Of a stretch of 64,000 nucleotides of DNA, positions 37,949-47,804 are shown in pieces (position 1 is the stretch's first letter; every line of letters starts with the position of its first letter). Under the pieces are notes generated by a model, which saw nothing but the letters and a program-made list of their open reading frames with translations, searched no databases and was not told the origin of the DNA. The DNA comes from Nitratireductor sp. (GTDB lineage Bacteria > Pseudomonadota > Alphaproteobacteria > Rhizobiales > Rhizobiaceae). A program made the position numbers and the translations under genes. The stretch is taken from positions 34,608-98,607 of the forward strand of contig JAFMHL010000007.1 in assembly GCA_017854535.1 (NCBI GenBank). The letters are read 5' to 3'.

Positions 37949-38998
37949 GTGAAACAGATTGGCCGAATTTCAGACTGGTTCAAGTCTTGGCAAAAGCCTG
38001 TGTTGCCCGAACTCGTGAAAGATCTTGAAAATGCATCTAAGGCTGCAGGTGCGCGATTTGAAAACACATTACCTCACTCTTACGAATTGCTGATTGGTCG
38101 AAAAATTGTCGCGATTTCCAACCCGGCAGTTGGTATAATACACAAATGGAAAAATAGGCTTTCCTCTATCATTCAGGGGAAGCCTGTATCCATACTTTTA
38201 TATCAGAATGACGTTAGCGGCTTTCTCGGTCCCTTTGCAAAATCACGGAAAGCTCAAAGAGCAAGCGGTTCGATCAAAGAAAACGCTATCATATTCTGGC
38301 CGTCACCTAATGGGAAAATTAGCCCCAAACAAACCCGCTACGTATTGAAAGTTGCAGTTGGATCTAAAAACCATGCGCGTGAGATCAGAATGCTGAGGAT
38401 GGTAGCTGACCGAACTGGTCTGACACCTGCTATCCATTCATATGATCCACGACTAAAGTGGCTGGTCTTGGATTTTATCGGAAATGCGAAGAAAGGTTCT
38501 GAGGCAGAACAATCAGCGCTTTATCTCAATCATATTGCCAAAAGATACTTCGCAGGTTGGGGAACTAAATCACGCAGCGTGCGCAAGTTGTTGAAGAATA
38601 ACAGTGTCTCTGAAGCTAGTTTTCTGAAGCACGCGGAAAAGCTAGGCATTAAAAACGCATCCAAGTTTCTGGTTGGCCAATTGACGTATTCAGTCACCCA
38701 TGGCGGCGGTATCTGCGAAGAATGTTTGCTTACCGATGATGGTAAAGCCTACTTACTCGATTGGGAAAAAGCAGGCTTGGGACCGGTCGGTGATGATTTG
38801 TTGCAAGTCTTCACCCATGAGCCTTCAAGAACAGTGGCGTTTTACAATACACTCATTCAAAATGGCGAACTTCCGGCGCGAGATCAATTGAGCATTGCTC
38901 TTATTCACCGGTTCATGAAAAATACTGACAAACGCTATCCAAGCGCTGAAAAAATTAAACGTGACTATCAAGATGCAAAACTATTGGAAGACTTCTGA
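37949..38998 (+). CDS. APH/choline-kinase-fold protein with altered catalytic loop
   Basis: About 350 residues. A phosphotransferase-like C-terminal half includes a Brenner-type loop and the metal-binding segment YLLDWEKAGLGPVGDDLLQ. The catalytic loop reads THGGGICEECLL where active members have HGDxxxxN, so the catalytic aspartate is glycine and the asparagine is glutamate, while a CxxC pair has appeared. It may be a pseudokinase or use another chemistry. The N-terminal 120 residues are not recognised. Start unclear: GTG 37949 has GGGG upstream; TTG 37922 is open too. Confidence 0.6.
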   Translation: MKQIGRISDWFKSWQKPVLPELVKDLENASKAAGARFENTLPHSYELLIGRKIVAISNPAVGIIHKWKNRLSSIIQGKPVSILLYQNDVSGFLGPFAKSRKAQRASGSIKENAIIFWPSPNGKISPKQTRYVLKVAVGSKNHAREIRMLRMVADRTGLTPAIHSYDPRLKWLVLDFIGNAKKGSEAEQSALYLNHIAKRYFAGWGTKSRSVRKLLKNNSVSEASFLKHAEKLGIKNASKFLVGQLTYSVTHGGGICEECLLTDDGKAYLLDWEKAGLGPVGDDLLQVFTHEPSRTVAFYNTLIQNGELPARDQLSIALIHRFMKNTDKRYPSAEKIKRDYQDAKLLEDF

Positions 38999-39007
38999 TA
39001 GGATAAA

Positions 39008-39622
39008 CTAGGCTCTTTTCAACAAAGCCATCCAAATACCACCTGCAACAAGCAATCCACCGCTACATCGTTCAACCAATTTGACACGATTTTGAGTGAG
39101 GGCTGCCCCTGCCCGTCCTGCTAGTAGCGCATAAATAGTATCAAAAATTGTCGCGATTGCCATGAAGGTGAAGCCACAGATAAGCGACTGAGCAAAGGTA
39201 TTGCCTGCAGGATCAACAAATTGCGGAATAAATGCACCGAAGAATAGTAACGCTTTTGGATTGGACAAAATCACCAAAAAGCCTTGCCAAAAATAACCAA
39301 TTTTTGGTTTCTTGCTCTTGCCGGGTCTTTCCAAGTCTCCATCTGAGCGCAGCATATTGTAACCGATCCAGATGAGATAGGCTGCTCCAGCAAGCTTGAT
39401 CCAGAAAAACCATTCCGCCATGACTGAAACAACGGCTTCAAGGCCAAATGCAACGATGAGGATCATCGGTAATAGTCCGAGCTGAGTTCCCGCAACATTG
39501 AGCAACCCAGCTTTAGGACCATCCCGCAAGGAGTTTGCAATAATAACAGTTACCGTCGGTCCAGGAACGATGATAATTGCAAAACAAGCAAAGGCGAAAA
39601 GCAGGTAATTTGTTAAATCCAT
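39008..39622 (-). CDS. LysE/RhtB family amino acid exporter
   Basis: 204-residue membrane protein with six predicted helices. Starts LLFAFACFAIIIVPGPTVTVIIANSLRDG, the conserved N-terminal PGP motif of the LysE/RhtB superfamily, and has the GFLVILSNPKALLFF segment. Members export lysine, threonine, homoserine or related compounds; the substrate here is unknown. Converges with the kinase-like gene with a 9-base gap. Confidence 0.9.
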   Translation of the reverse strand: MDLTNYLLFAFACFAIIIVPGPTVTVIIANSLRDGPKAGLLNVAGTQLGLLPMILIVAFGLEAVVSVMAEWFFWIKLAGAAYLIWIGYNMLRSDGDLERPGKSKKPKIGYFWQGFLVILSNPKALLFFGAFIPQFVDPAGNTFAQSLICGFTFMAIATIFDTIYALLAGRAGAALTQNRVKLVERCSGGLLVAGGIWMALLKRA

Positions 39623-39788
39623 ATGATGCGTCCCTTGTCAGTTGGCCTTATTTCACTAACGTTTACTTTGAACCGATATGCAAACAGTTTTTAGATCACT
39701 ACAGTTTTCTTGAGACTGTCCTTGCCCAAAAACAACTTTGCGATCAAAGTCGGCGCGATAAAATTGTACGAACTGACCAGGTGACAAT

Positions 39789-40418
39789 ATGACGATGGAA
39801 CAACTCACAAGTCCGACCCTATATTTAGGATTAGCGCTGATTTTGATTATCCTCGGGCTGGCCATGAAAAACATGCTGCCCCTTAGAATTTTCACCCTTT
39901 CATCTACCCTATTGTTTTTGGCTTATGCGTTTTTGCAGACCAATACAGTTCTGATCATTGCAGGTTTATTTGCGCTGATTGTCGGCGGTTATCGTTTGTT
40001 TGAAGTCCAAAATACATCTCGTAAAATTCGCCGCGTAAGACATTACGGGTATGAAATTGAAAAACTGCTGCCGATAATGGCCGAAATCGAATTACCCGCC
40101 GGACAGGTTATCTTTACCAAGGGAGATCCAGCTGACCGTTTATTTGTTCCCACGGAAGGAACTGTAGAAATCGTTGAAAACGGAGCGCATATCAAGGCTG
40201 GAGAATTGCTTGGAGAAATTGGCTTGTTCACCGGAATGGGAACACGAACAATGACTGCAAGGTGCCTAACCGAGTGCAAAATCCGAACCATGACGGCTTA
40301 TGAAGTCGACAATCTCTATTTCACCCAGCCCGAATTCGCTTTGGCGCTTGTAAAAATTATGGCGACCCGTATGACAGAAAATGTTCAACGCTTGGAACAA
40401 AAGCTAGCTGAAAAGTAA
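39789..40418 (+). CDS. Membrane protein with cyclic nucleotide-binding domain
   Basis: 209 residues: two or three hydrophobic segments (about 10-70) followed by a cNMP-binding fold (about 85-190). The phosphate-binding cassette region reads GELLGEIGLFTGMGTRTMTARCLT, close to the GE...RTATA pattern. No DNA-binding or kinase domain follows, so this could be a membrane-tethered sensor or partner of another protein. AGGTGA lies five bases before the ATG. Confidence 0.78.
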   Translation: MTMEQLTSPTLYLGLALILIILGLAMKNMLPLRIFTLSSTLLFLAYAFLQTNTVLIIAGLFALIVGGYRLFEVQNTSRKIRRVRHYGYEIEKLLPIMAEIELPAGQVIFTKGDPADRLFVPTEGTVEIVENGAHIKAGELLGEIGLFTGMGTRTMTARCLTECKIRTMTAYEVDNLYFTQPEFALALVKIMATRMTENVQRLEQKLAEK

Positions 40419-40453
40419 TTGGCCACAGATCCGTATAAGAACTGCGGCCAATT
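40417..40453. terminator. Hairpin between converging cNMP-domain gene and gyrA
   Basis: AATTGGCC-A-CAG pairs with CTG-C-GGCCAATT (11 pairs, one mismatch, 13-base loop), right after the cNMP-domain stop and 24 bases before the gyrA stop. There is no long T-run, so it may be a weak two-way terminator or a 3'-end stabiliser. Confidence 0.45.
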
Positions 40454-40476
40454 GATATTATTACTCTAGCTTCGCA

Positions 40477-43308
40477 CTATGCCTCTGTCGGCTCATCGCC
40501 AGCTGCATCTGATGCATTGGCATCTGAACTAGCATCATCAGGCGTTACGTTTGTTTCAGCAATATCATCCACATCACCCAATTCTTCGTCTTCTTCAGGC
40601 TCGCTAATATGCTCGACTGAAACAACCTTCTCGCCTTTGCCGGTTTTAAAGACTGTAACACCTTGGGTTGATCTGCCAGCTTGACGAATTCCTGAAACAG
40701 GGCAACGAATTAATTGCCCGCCATCGGTCACCAGCATAATCTGATCATCATTCTCAACCGGGAAGGCCGAAATCAGATTACCATTACGATCATTGACTGC
40801 CATGGCAGCTATGCCTTTGCCGCCCCGACCCGAAACACGGTATTCGTGGCTAGATGAACGTTTGCCAAAACCCTTTGTCGACAGCGTCAGGATCATCTGT
40901 TCACTGGCAGAAAGTTCCTCATAACGCTCGTCTGAAAGTACCAGGCTTTCATCAACTTCTTCTGCCTCAACGACAACTTCAGCCGCTTCATCACCCTGCT
41001 CTAACATTAAAGCTGCACGTCGGCGTTTGAGATATGCAGTCCGCTCCCAAGCTTCCGCTTGCGATGGGTTCAAGATACACATGGAGATGACCTCGTCTCC
41101 CGATGCAAGATTAATACCGCGCACCCCAACAGAGTTTCTTCCAGTGAACACACGGATATCTGTAACCTGGAACCGTATCGCCTGCCCTTTGGCGCTCGTC
41201 AGCAGAACAGTTGCATCTTCCTGACAGGTATCCACTCCGACAATACCATCGCCCTCGTCAAGTTTCATAGCAATTTTACCATTGCGGTTTACCTGTACGA
41301 AATCTGACAGTTTATTGCGCCTCACGGTACCGCGCGTTGTCGCGAACATGATGTCCAACTCGTTCCAGCTTTCCTCGTCTTCAGGAAGCGGCATAATCGT
41401 TGTTATGCGTTCGCCCTGCTCAAGGGGTAGGATGTTGATCAGCGCCTTGCCTTTTGCCTGTGGCGCAGAAAGCGGAAGCTTCCAGACCTTCAATTTATAG
41501 ACAATACCGCGCGATGAGAAAAACAGGATCGGCGTATGAGTATTGGCAACGAAGAGCCGGGTAACGAAATCCTCGTCTTTGGTAGACATGCCAGAGCGCC
41601 CTTTGCCGCCCCTGCGTTGTGCACGATATGTATCAAGCGGGACGCGTTTGATGTAGCCTGCATGCGATACGGTAACAACCATATCTTCGCGAGCAATCAG
41701 GTCTTCATCTTCCATATCGAAACCGCCCTCGGCGATTTCTGTGCGACGCGGTGTGGCGAATTCATCACGAACAGCAACAAGTTCGTCTTTGATAATCGTC
41801 ATCACGCGTTCACGGGAAGACAGGATATCAAGATAGTCTTTGATCTCTTCACCAATCTTGTGCAGCTCGTCAGAGATTTCATCCCGGCCGAGCGCTGTTA
41901 GGCGCTGCAAACGCAAATCAAGAATAGCGCGTGCCTGCTCTTCTGAAAGATTATAGGTGCCGTCTTCATTCAACTTGTGTCGCGGGTCGTCAATTAATTG
42001 AACCAAAGGAGCAACATCTTTTGCGTCCCAGCGTCTCTCCATCAATTGCATTCGTGCGGTAGCTGGATCAGGAGCTGCGCGAATTAGCTTAATGACCTCA
42101 TCAATATTGGCAACCGCTATGGCCAAACCAACCAACACATGAGCCCGCACACGTGCCTTATTCAGCAAGAACTTTGTGCGGCGGGTGATTACTTCTTCAC
42201 GGAAAGCAACAAAACAACGAAGCAGATCCAGAAGGTTCAACTGCTCAGGCTTGCCACCGTTAAGAGCAACCATATTGCAGCCAAATGATGTTTGCAGCGG
42301 CGTATACCTATAAAGCTGGTTCAGCACCACATCCGGAACCGCATCGCGTTTCAATTCGACGACTACACGATAACCGGATCGATCTGACTCGTCTCTGATA
42401 TCTGAAATACCTTCAAGGCGCTTGTCGCGAACCAGTTCGGCAATCTTCTCGATCATTGAAGCCTTATTTACCTGATAAGGAACTTCAGTAACGATGATCG
42501 CCTGACGGTCTCCGCGAATGGTCTCAAAATCGACCTTACCGCGCATCAGCACCGAACCCCTGCCCGTTTCATAGGCTGAGCGAATACCGCTACGGCCCAT
42601 GATTAATCCGCCTGTAGGGAAATCAGGCCCAGGAATAATCTTGATCATTTCCTCAAGATCAATAGCCGGATTTTCAATCATGGCTATCGAGCCATCGATC
42701 ACTTCGCCCAGATTATGCGGCGGAATATTGGTAGCCATACCAACGGCAATACCCCCAGCACCATTGACCAGGAGGTTGGGGAATTTGGCAGGGATAACAG
42801 AAGGTTCGCGCTCGGAGCCATCATAGTTATCTCTAAAATCAACAGTGTCCTTGTCGATATCAGTCAGCAATTCATGGGCAACTTTTGCCAAGCGCGACTC
42901 GGTGTAGCGCATGGCAGCTGCTTTATCGCCATCGATCGAACCAAAGTTACCCTGACCATCAACCAATGGCACGCGCAACGAAAAGTCCTGCGCCATACGA
43001 ACCATTGAATCATAGATCGCGGTATCACCATGAGGGTGATATTTACCGATAACATCACCGACAATGCGGGCTGACTTGCGGTATGGTTTGTTCCAGTCAT
43101 AACCGTTTTCGTGCATTGAATACAAAATTCGGCGATGCACTGGCTTCAGGCCGTCACGGGCATCAGGCAGTGCCCGGCTCACGATAACACTCATCGCATA
43201 ATCAAGGTAAGATCGGCTCATTTCCTCGATAATGGAAATTGGCTTGATTAAAGAACGACCACCGCCACCATTTTCAGGTTCATCGGGCATATTTGTTTCG
43301 TCTGACAA
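40477..43308 (-). CDS. gyrA: DNA gyrase subunit A
   Basis: Catalytic breakage-reunion subunit of gyrase. Tyr135 in AAMRYTE is the DNA-linking tyrosine. The quinolone region reads [18 protein letters not shown], so T96 stands at the E. coli Ser83 position and D100 at Asp87. The GyrA box appears as QRRGGKG, and six C-terminal blades follow. It has a long insertion with acidic runs ([13 protein letters not shown]) in the C-terminal domain and an acidic, alanine-rich tail. 943 residues, normal for the class. Confidence 0.97.
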   Translation of the reverse strand: MSDETNMPDEPENGGGGRSLIKPISIIEEMSRSYLDYAMSVIVSRALPDARDGLKPVHRRILYSMHENGYDWNKPYRKSARIVGDVIGKYHPHGDTAIYDSMVRMAQDFSLRVPLVDGQGNFGSIDGDKAAAMRYTESRLAKVAHELLTDIDKDTVDFRDNYDGSEREPSVIPAKFPNLLVNGAGGIAVGMATNIPPHNLGEVIDGSIAMIENPAIDLEEMIKIIPGPDFPTGGLIMGRSGIRSAYETGRGSVLMRGKVDFETIRGDRQAIIVTEVPYQVNKASMIEKIAELVRDKRLEGISDIRDESDRSGYRVVVELKRDAVPDVVLNQLYRYTPLQTSFGCNMVALNGGKPEQLNLLDLLRCFVAFREEVITRRTKFLLNKARVRAHVLVGLAIAVANIDEVIKLIRAAPDPATARMQLMERRWDAKDVAPLVQLIDDPRHKLNEDGTYNLSEEQARAILDLRLQRLTALGRDEISDELHKIGEEIKDYLDILSSRERVMTIIKDELVAVRDEFATPRRTEIAEGGFDMEDEDLIAREDMVVTVSHAGYIKRVPLDTYRAQRRGGKGRSGMSTKDEDFVTRLFVANTHTPILFFSSRGIVYKLKVWKLPLSAPQAKGKALINILPLEQGERITTIMPLPEDEESWNELDIMFATTRGTVRRNKLSDFVQVNRNGKIAMKLDEGDGIVGVDTCQEDATVLLTSAKGQAIRFQVTDIRVFTGRNSVGVRGINLASGDEVISMCILNPSQAEAWERTAYLKRRRAALMLEQGDEAAEVVVEAEEVDESLVLSDERYEELSASEQMILTLSTKGFGKRSSSHEYRVSGRGGKGIAAMAVNDRNGNLISAFPVENDDQIMLVTDGGQLIRCPVSGIRQAGRSTQGVTVFKTGKGEKVVSVEHISEPEEDEELGDVDDIAETNVTPDDASSDANASDAAGDEPTEA

Positions 43309-43462
43309 GAGTAGTCCCCATCCATTTTGATTTCGGAAACCTTATCAGATTCGGCCATCAAAACCAAATATCAGGCAGTCGGAAATAGAATATTTACGTA
43401 ATGATTTCAGTGAGTTAAAAACAAATTTGGATTAATACGCCCAATAATCAAACAATCCGCAG

Positions 43463-44326
43463 CTATTTACCAATTTCCAAGAGAATCGCAGAAGAATCAT
43501 CGCTCTGCTTATAGCGCGGAAATTGAACGGCCGTTGGATCAATCAACCGTTCAACGCGTCTGATCTCTGCTTGAATTTGGGCGATGCCTTTTGTTCTGAT
43601 GGCCTCAATAAGCCCATCCTGATTATATAAATTATAGCTTTCAGATACAGCAGAAAACCCATCTGACATGAGCAGAACAGTCTTGATTTCAGGCAACGGC
43701 AAAGCCACTGTAAGAACATGATCCGCAGCTTCTGGAACTAGACCTAGCGTCCACACGCCACTTGCTGGCGTATTGCTAAGGTTCCTTTTCTGCCGCAGTT
43801 TTGCAATAATCTCAGGACTGCGAATGACCTCTTTATGTTGAGCGTTATGGGATACATCACCCTGAGCCGAGATGCGCTCACGCTCGCGATTATTAGGAAG
43901 CGCTGAAAATCGCTCGATATAGCCGTCCGACATCTCTATATAAGCAACACAATCACCTAGCCCTGATATCTCCAGCAAATCATTTTGCAGTCTCGCCATA
44001 ATAAAACTTGCCGTTGGCCAAGCATATCTCGGCGCATCAATCTTGTTTGTCCCCAAACTTACATGAGCCAATGCATGGGTATTAACTTCACGAACCAGTT
44101 CTCTAACAGGATCATCAGCACGTCCGTTTAGAAAATGCTCAACGCCAAATTTTGCAATCCATTGGGCATCACTATCCGTTTCATTGACCAGACGCTCATC
44201 AGCAAGGCCCGTAGCGCCGTCTGCAACAACTGCAACACGATCATCAAATCCTATCCAATCATCATTGGGCTTGGTGTTGTCAGCGCTTCCAGCTTCCCGT
44301 ATGTGATCAATAATATTAAATTTCAT
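43463..44326 (-). CDS. PP2C-like protein serine/threonine phosphatase
   Basis: 287 residues with PPM-family metal motifs: VAVVADGATG near residue 32, SGLGDCVAYI, LLMSDGFSAV and a final SDDSSAILLEI. The target is unknown; no kinase gene lies beside it. It is divergent from marC with 44 bases between starts. Could be called a PPM-family phosphatase with confidence in the fold and less in the substrate. Confidence 0.82.
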   Translation of the reverse strand: MKFNIIDHIREAGSADNTKPNDDWIGFDDRVAVVADGATGLADERLVNETDSDAQWIAKFGVEHFLNGRADDPVRELVREVNTHALAHVSLGTNKIDAPRYAWPTASFIMARLQNDLLEISGLGDCVAYIEMSDGYIERFSALPNNRERERISAQGDVSHNAQHKEVIRSPEIIAKLRQKRNLSNTPASGVWTLGLVPEAADHVLTVALPLPEIKTVLLMSDGFSAVSESYNLYNQDGLIEAIRTKGIAQIQAEIRRVERLIDPTAVQFPRYKQSDDSSAILLEIGK

Positions 44327-44370
44327 CAGTTAGATGTATCCCGCTTGCAAATCGTAAGGTTGACCTAGCC

Positions 44371-45012
44371 ATGCCAAGTTATGACGCAATCCTCAATGCT
44401 TTTATTACATTGTTTGTAACCGTTGACCCGATTGGCAATGCTCCATTATTTTTAGGTCTTACGGCTGGAATGGTGGCCGCGGACCGGCGAGCAGTAGCAT
44501 TTCGCGGTGTCCTGATCGCATTTTTTATCCTGACCTTGTTTGCAATAACAGGAACGAAAATTCTTGATGCTATGGGAATTACCATCGGGGCATTTCGAAT
44601 GGCGGGTGGTCTGCTGTTATTCTATACGGCTTTTGAGATGATTTATGCCAAACGTCAGGAACGCAAGGAAGAAACCTCCCAATCCGCAATCAAGGATAAA
44701 ATCGCGAACATTGCTGTATTCCCATTGGCAATACCATTGATTTCAGGCCCGGGAACAATTTCTGCAACCATTCTCTTATCATCTGAAATGTCGGTGGTTG
44801 GCGGGACGCAGGCTTGGACAGGAACTTTGGTCCTAATCGGGGTTATTGGCGCACTGATGATTTTAACGGGTGCCGTTCTGTTCGCAGCCGAAGTATTTGA
44901 CAAATATTTGGGTAATACAGGCCGAATGGTTTTAACGCGCCTTTTGGGTGTGCTGTTAGCCGCCCTCTCGGTTCAATATGTGGCTGATGGTGCAAAGGCC
45001 TTATTCGGCTAA
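44371..45012 (+). CDS. marC: MarC-family integral membrane protein
   Basis: 213 residues, six hydrophobic segments, with the family start AFITLFVTVDPIGNAPLFLGLT and the repeat-half motif NIAVFPLAIPLISGPGTI. MarC proteins were once linked to multiple antibiotic resistance but that role was not upheld; their transport function is unknown. Ends 3 bases before the converging hypothetical gene. Confidence 0.9.
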   Translation: MPSYDAILNAFITLFVTVDPIGNAPLFLGLTAGMVAADRRAVAFRGVLIAFFILTLFAITGTKILDAMGITIGAFRMAGGLLLFYTAFEMIYAKRQERKEETSQSAIKDKIANIAVFPLAIPLISGPGTISATILLSSEMSVVGGTQAWTGTLVLIGVIGALMILTGAVLFAAEVFDKYLGNTGRMVLTRLLGVLLAALSVQYVADGAKALFG

Positions 45013-45015
45013 GGC

Positions 45016-45405
45016 TTATTGTGGCAGGTCAACAACCATTTCCTTGCCGCCATATTCATGCACACTGTCATGGGCGCGAATAGTCACCTGTGATACCGAC
45101 TCTGGAATTTCTATATTGGATATAGAACGCGTAAATGGCTGCTCATCGTCATGGGGATGGGCTAAAACGCGGGTACCAAGAATATTGCCATCTGGCCCAA
45201 TGATATCCCATTTATCTGCATAATGATCCCAACCCGCATCCGCGTGAAGCACTGTCACATTGAAAGACCAGCCGTTTCCGCTTTTTCTTGCTTCAACACC
45301 AACCACGTCTGCCTCACCTGCATAGACAGGCGACCAATTGGGCAGTGCCAAAAATGAAATCATTAAAAATGAAAGTCCTATCTTTTTCATCTGATCGAAT
45401 TTCAC
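45016..45405 (-). CDS. Secreted protein of unknown function
   Basis: 129 residues. N-terminal signal peptide (hydrophobic GLSFLMISFLALP, cleavage near VYAG). The mature domain is about 100 residues with a beta-rich pattern (WSFNVTVLHADAGWDHYADKWDII, PFTRSISNIEIPESVSQVTIRAHDSVHEYGG). The paired histidines and acidic residues (HADAGWDHYAD, HPHDDE) could bind metal. No family name could be assigned. Adjacent to a divergent CDF metal transporter, which makes a metal link possible but unproven. Confidence 0.7.
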   Translation of the reverse strand: MKFDQMKKIGLSFLMISFLALPNWSPVYAGEADVVGVEARKSGNGWSFNVTVLHADAGWDHYADKWDIIGPDGNILGTRVLAHPHDDEQPFTRSISNIEIPESVSQVTIRAHDSVHEYGGKEMVVDLPQ

Positions 45406-45506
45406 GGGTAGATCCTTTCATGTTCATAAATTAAGGCGGGTTCCCCTATTCGGGTTATACGGCTAAAAGACTGTAACAAAGAATAACAGGGGTTTGAATT
45501 CACAAG

Positions 45507-46469
45507 ATGGCGAGCGGTTCGAAAAAAGTAATTTATGCGGCGATGATAGGAAACGGCCTTATCGCCATAACCAAATTCTTTGCAGCAAGTGTGACAGGTT
45601 CGTCCGCGATGCTCTCAGAAGGTATCCACTCTTTGGTGGATACGGGTAATCAAGGCCTATTGCTGTATGGCATGCATAAAGCAAGGCGTCCAGCCGATGA
45701 CAAACACCCCTTTGGCTATGGCACGGAATTATATTTTTGGGCCTTTGTGGTCGCAATCCTGATTTTTGCGATTGGATCCGGTATTTCAATTTATGAAGGC
45801 ATCAGCAAGGTACTGGAACCCCATCCAGTTACTGACCCTACGATCAATTATGTCGTCCTTGGATTGGCGATGATTTTTGAAGGTGTTGCCTGGTGGATTG
45901 CGTTTAAAGAATTTTCAGCGATCAAAGGCAAACGCAGCTTGGTGGAGGCGGTCAGAGATTCAAAAGATCCGACGATATTCACAGTGCTTTTCGAAGACTC
46001 AGCTGCAATGCTTGGCTTAGTCGTCGCGTTTGTCGGCATTTGGTTGGCACAATATTTGGACATTCCTGAATTGGATGGCGTTGCTTCCATCGTAATTGGT
46101 GTGATCTTGGCAATAACGGCGATGCTCTTGGCTTATGAAACCAAAGGGCTATTGATCGGTGAATCCGCAGCGCCAGAAATTGTTGCTGCAATTACAGAAT
46201 TGGCAAACGAAGCTGAGGGAGTTGATAAGCTCAACGAAATCAGAACGCTTCATCTTGGCCCGACAGAAGTATTATTAGCCTTGTCTATTGACTTCAAAAA
46301 CAATATTCGCGTCGGCAAATTGGAAAACACAATTTACAAACTTGAACTCGCTATCAAGGAAAAATACCCTGAAGTCCGGCGTCTTTACATCGAAGTGCAG
46401 AACAAAAAGCATCATGATGATGAAGTTGCAAAGGCAATAGCTGCCCGCGCAAAAGAAGCCAAGGAATAA
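45507..46469 (+). CDS. Cation diffusion facilitator family transporter
   Basis: 320-residue efflux transporter of divalent metals. Six membrane segments with metal-site motif EGIHSLVDTGNQ in the second and FEDSAAMLGL in the fifth, and a C-terminal cytoplasmic domain ending with histidines (NKKHHDDE). The combination HSLVDTGNQ plus EDSAA is typical of the ZnT9-like branch. Followed directly by a strong terminator. Confidence 0.9.
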   Translation: MASGSKKVIYAAMIGNGLIAITKFFAASVTGSSAMLSEGIHSLVDTGNQGLLLYGMHKARRPADDKHPFGYGTELYFWAFVVAILIFAIGSGISIYEGISKVLEPHPVTDPTINYVVLGLAMIFEGVAWWIAFKEFSAIKGKRSLVEAVRDSKDPTIFTVLFEDSAAMLGLVVAFVGIWLAQYLDIPELDGVASIVIGVILAITAMLLAYETKGLLIGESAAPEIVAAITELANEAEGVDKLNEIRTLHLGPTEVLLALSIDFKNNIRVGKLENTIYKLELAIKEKYPEVRRLYIEVQNKKHHDDEVAKAIAARAKEAKE

Positions 46470-46471
46470 CG

Positions 46472-46502
46472 AAAAAGGCTGCCCTATTGAGACAGCCTTT
46501 TT
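46472..46502 (+). terminator. Intrinsic terminator after the CDF gene
   Basis: AAAAAGGCTG and CAGCCTTTTT form a perfect 10-bp stem with an 11-base loop, starting 3 bases after the CDF stop and ending in a T-run. Because the stem begins with A's, it can also terminate the converging minus-strand gene. Confidence 0.85.
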
Positions 46503-46527
46503 CAAATTATTTTTTTAACTTTCCCGA

Positions 46528-47082
46528 TTAAATCTGATTGATCACCCGGCTATGCATTCTAGGGTGATTGCCGCTATCGATGTGACCAGTATCTAAGCTG
46601 ATTGTCTGAAACGATGTGGATGAGTTCCCACCGCCTGGACGAAGCGGTTTCCCGCTGCAGCCGGAATTTGTGCAAACGAAATTATCAGCTTTGCGTACAT
46701 TGGAATAGACAGGGCTCATGGAGCCGCCTTCGATTGTAGCTAGATAGTGCACAGCAACCCCGTTTTTGTTCAACTCAGCTGCAATGCGGGAAACCGCATT
46801 TGCACCCTGACTGATACCAATCAGTGAAATCTGTGTGGTTGGATCTTTTTGATAGGCTTTCGTCGCATCAGCAATGATTGCATTGATAGCAGCATTGGTA
46901 ACCGCGCCTGCGAATTTAAAGTGTCGCGCATAGGGAATTTTCTTACTCAAATTGGTAAGCCCATATCCCAGTGCTTTGCTCAAAAGCCCGTTGACCAAAT
47001 AGACTTTTTTAGGTCCGGCAAATGCGTTCGAAGAAAACACTATCGTTGCCATCAAAAATACAGCAATTTTCAAAAATCTCAT
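46528..47082 (-). CDS. Secreted protein with alpha/beta-hydrolase-like nucleophile motif
   Basis: 184 residues with a signal peptide ending at NAFA. VYLVNGLLSKALGYGL near the mature start and SLIGISQGANAVSRIAAELN resemble the oxyanion loop and GxSxG nucleophile elbow of alpha/beta hydrolases. TIEGGS and HIDSGNHPRMHSRV near the end could supply acid and histidine. A cysteine pair (FVCTNSGCSG) may form a disulfide. Short for a hydrolase. AGGAG precedes ATG 47082. The substrate is unknown. Confidence 0.68.
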   Translation of the reverse strand: MRFLKIAVFLMATIVFSSNAFAGPKKVYLVNGLLSKALGYGLTNLSKKIPYARHFKFAGAVTNAAINAIIADATKAYQKDPTTQISLIGISQGANAVSRIAAELNKNGVAVHYLATIEGGSMSPVYSNVRKADNFVCTNSGCSGKPLRPGGGNSSTSFQTISLDTGHIDSGNHPRMHSRVINQI

Positions 47083-47235
47083 CAACAATTCTCCTGAATC
47101 GGTTTATCGCCCCGATATATTCATCGTTTAGATTTGCTGAAATGTAACGAATCCAAACATTTGCCCCAACTTGACGCGCTTGCGCCATAATATCAAGGAG
47201 CAGCAGATCAAACAAAAAGACATCAAATCAAATTA

Positions 47236-47685
47236 CTAGTCGTCTGCCTTTGATTTCTTTTTGCCCTTGGTCAGCATCCAATACAAAAGCGGCAAGAACA
47301 GGACGCCGCATACAATCATCACCCAAAGGGGTAATTCCTGAGCAGGGAAATACAAAAATGCACCTAAAGCAAACGATCCAGGAATTGCCAGTAAAGCGAG
47401 ATATGGACTAACCAAATGATCTCGAAGACGTCTTACCAGAATTGAGAAAAATGGGATGATCAGCAGCACAGAGGCAATCTTATCGAGCGTGATGCCCTCG
47501 CGCACTTCACCTGGCAGATAGCAAAACCATTCCTCATTGATAAGGCACAAATTAGGCGCAAGAAATGTTTCGTCGACATATGCAGCCGCAAGCCAGAACA
47601 CTAAAGCAAACAATACAAATTGCCAAAACTTTGCGCGCTTTGCATCACCGCTAAAAGAAAACATCTTCGTCAATTTCTTCATCAT
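47236..47685 (-). CDS. DUF805-like inner membrane protein
   Basis: 149 residues. Starts with MFSFSGDAKRAKFWQFVLF, close to the DUF805 signature (FxGRxsRxeFW), then four hydrophobic segments with the conserved RRLRD motif in the middle (ILVRRLRDHLVSPYLAL). Function of the family is unknown. ATG 47685 (MMKKLTKMF) is chosen over the longer frame to 47742 because CGGAAAC lies upstream. Confidence 0.75.
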   Translation of the reverse strand: MMKKLTKMFSFSGDAKRAKFWQFVLFALVFWLAAAYVDETFLAPNLCLINEEWFCYLPGEVREGITLDKIASVLLIIPFFSILVRRLRDHLVSPYLALLAIPGSFALGAFLYFPAQELPLWVMIVCGVLFLPLLYWMLTKGKKKSKADD

Positions 47686-47804
47686 AGTTTCCGTTTGGTG
47701 TTTCGCGATCACAGAATCATGCTGCGGTATTTCCATCCACAACTAACGTAAATAAATAGGTCAGACCATTCCCGCAGGATGTCAAATCAAATACCAGCAA
47801 TCCG

